From: Candidatus Bipolaricaulota bacterium
Lineage (GTDB): Bacteria > Bipolaricaulota > Bipolaricaulia > Bipolaricaulales > Bipolaricaulaceae
Reading direction: 5' to 3'
Assembly (NCBI GenBank): GCA_014360945.1
Contig: JACIWM010000030.1
Location: 1 to 12,858 of the forward strand
DNA: 12,858 nucleotides
Shown here: positions 12,596 through 12,858 of the stretch, piece after piece
How the letters are laid out: each line of letters starts with the position of its first letter
Numbering within the stretch: the first letter of the stretch is position 1
The notes under the pieces: model-generated
The model's input: only the letters and a program-made list of their open reading frames with translations
Database searches by the model: none
Told to the model about the DNA's origin: nothing
Made by a program: the position numbers and the translations under genes

Positions 12596-12858
12596 ATGAC
12601 CAAAAAGATCTTGGTGTTGAGCGTTTTGGCCGTAAGCACAATGGCTTGGGCTCAGGTCTCCATATTCGACATGGGCCTGGGAACAAGGGCCATGGGGTTG
12701 GGCGGCGCTTATGCCGCCCTCGCCGAAGGGCCGGAAGGCCTCCTTTATAACCCCGCGGGCCTCGCCCAAGTGCGCGGAATCGCTTTGGACTCCACGATCC
12801 TCGCCGGTTGGGTGGGCGCGGGCTACGTGGGCGTAGCCATGCCCAGCCTCGGCGCAGG
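12596..12858 (+). CDS. Outer-membrane beta-barrel protein, PorV/UPF0164-like, cut by window edge
   Basis: The first 87 codons of a gene that continues past the right edge. MTKKILVLSVLAVSTMAWA is a signal peptide with AWA|Q as the likely cut. The mature start GLGTRAMGLGGAYAALAEGP, then LLYNPAGLA, is the typical opening of PorV/UPF0164 and FadL-like barrels, in which a glycine-rich hatch precedes the first strands. The strand-like IALDSTILAGWVGAGYVGVA follows. PorV-type proteins help secrete or anchor proteins bearing C-terminal sorting domains in some phyla; since the upstream protein ends in a FlgD/sorting-like domain, a functional pair is plausible but unproven. The start is 4 bp after the upstream stop, with a good Shine-Dalgarno site. 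Confidence 0.85.
   Translation, partial: MTKKILVLSVLAVSTMAWAQVSIFDMGLGTRAMGLGGAYAALAEGPEGLLYNPAGLAQVRGIALDSTILAGWVGAGYVGVAMPSLGA

Overview
This is a GC-rich bacterial chromosome segment with tightly packed genes. I see no mobile elements, CRISPR array, tRNA or rRNA. The organism cannot be named from the sequence alone. An M32 (Taq-type) carboxypeptidase, a PorV/UPF0164-like outer-membrane barrel gene, an exported PKD-repeat protein with a FlgD/sorting-like C-terminus, and leaderless promoters together suggest a diderm, possibly thermophilic, deep-branching lineage. Candidatus Bipolaricaulota/Acetothermia is one guess; that is inference only.

Layout. Positions 1-1448 (minus strand) hold a Maf-type nucleotide pyrophosphatase followed, with a 19-bp overlap, by a PflX-like (COG1313) radical SAM protein that runs off the left edge. 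Head-to-head with maf, and overlapping its 5' end, a plus-strand histone-deacetylase-family amidohydrolase starts at 1438. From 2320 to 8444 a compact plus-strand array follows: an NMT1/SsuA-like ABC importer (binding protein, ATPase and permease joined by ATGA overlaps), NAD kinase, a TldE/PmbA-like protein, and an M32 metallocarboxypeptidase. A Uma2-family gene (8537-9148) has its own promoter. A 387-bp gap (9149-9535) contains a promoter-like element, a candidate structured leader RNA and two very short reading frames. It precedes a 1018-residue exported protein made of four tandem copies of a domain I do not recognise, three PKD domains and a FlgD-like C-terminal domain. An outer-membrane barrel gene follows and is cut by the right edge.

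Expression logic. Three genes that open transcription units (HDAC-like, ABC binding protein, Uma2) each have a -10 hexamer (TATAAT, TATAAT, TATGCT) exactly 8 nt before the start codon and no Shine-Dalgarno sequence. This is the signature of leaderless mRNAs. Downstream genes instead use ATGA overlaps or clear Shine-Dalgarno sites such as AAAGGAGGT. The same rule moves the Uma2 start to a GTG at 8537.

Function. The 2320-8444 array joins uptake of an unknown small molecule with NADP supply and two peptidase-family proteins. The 3' block (9536 onward) looks like a cell-surface module: a large repeat-built exported protein plus an outer-membrane barrel. The most novel items are the four-copy repeat domain, the fixed-spacing leaderless promoters, and the structured leader upstream of the surface protein.
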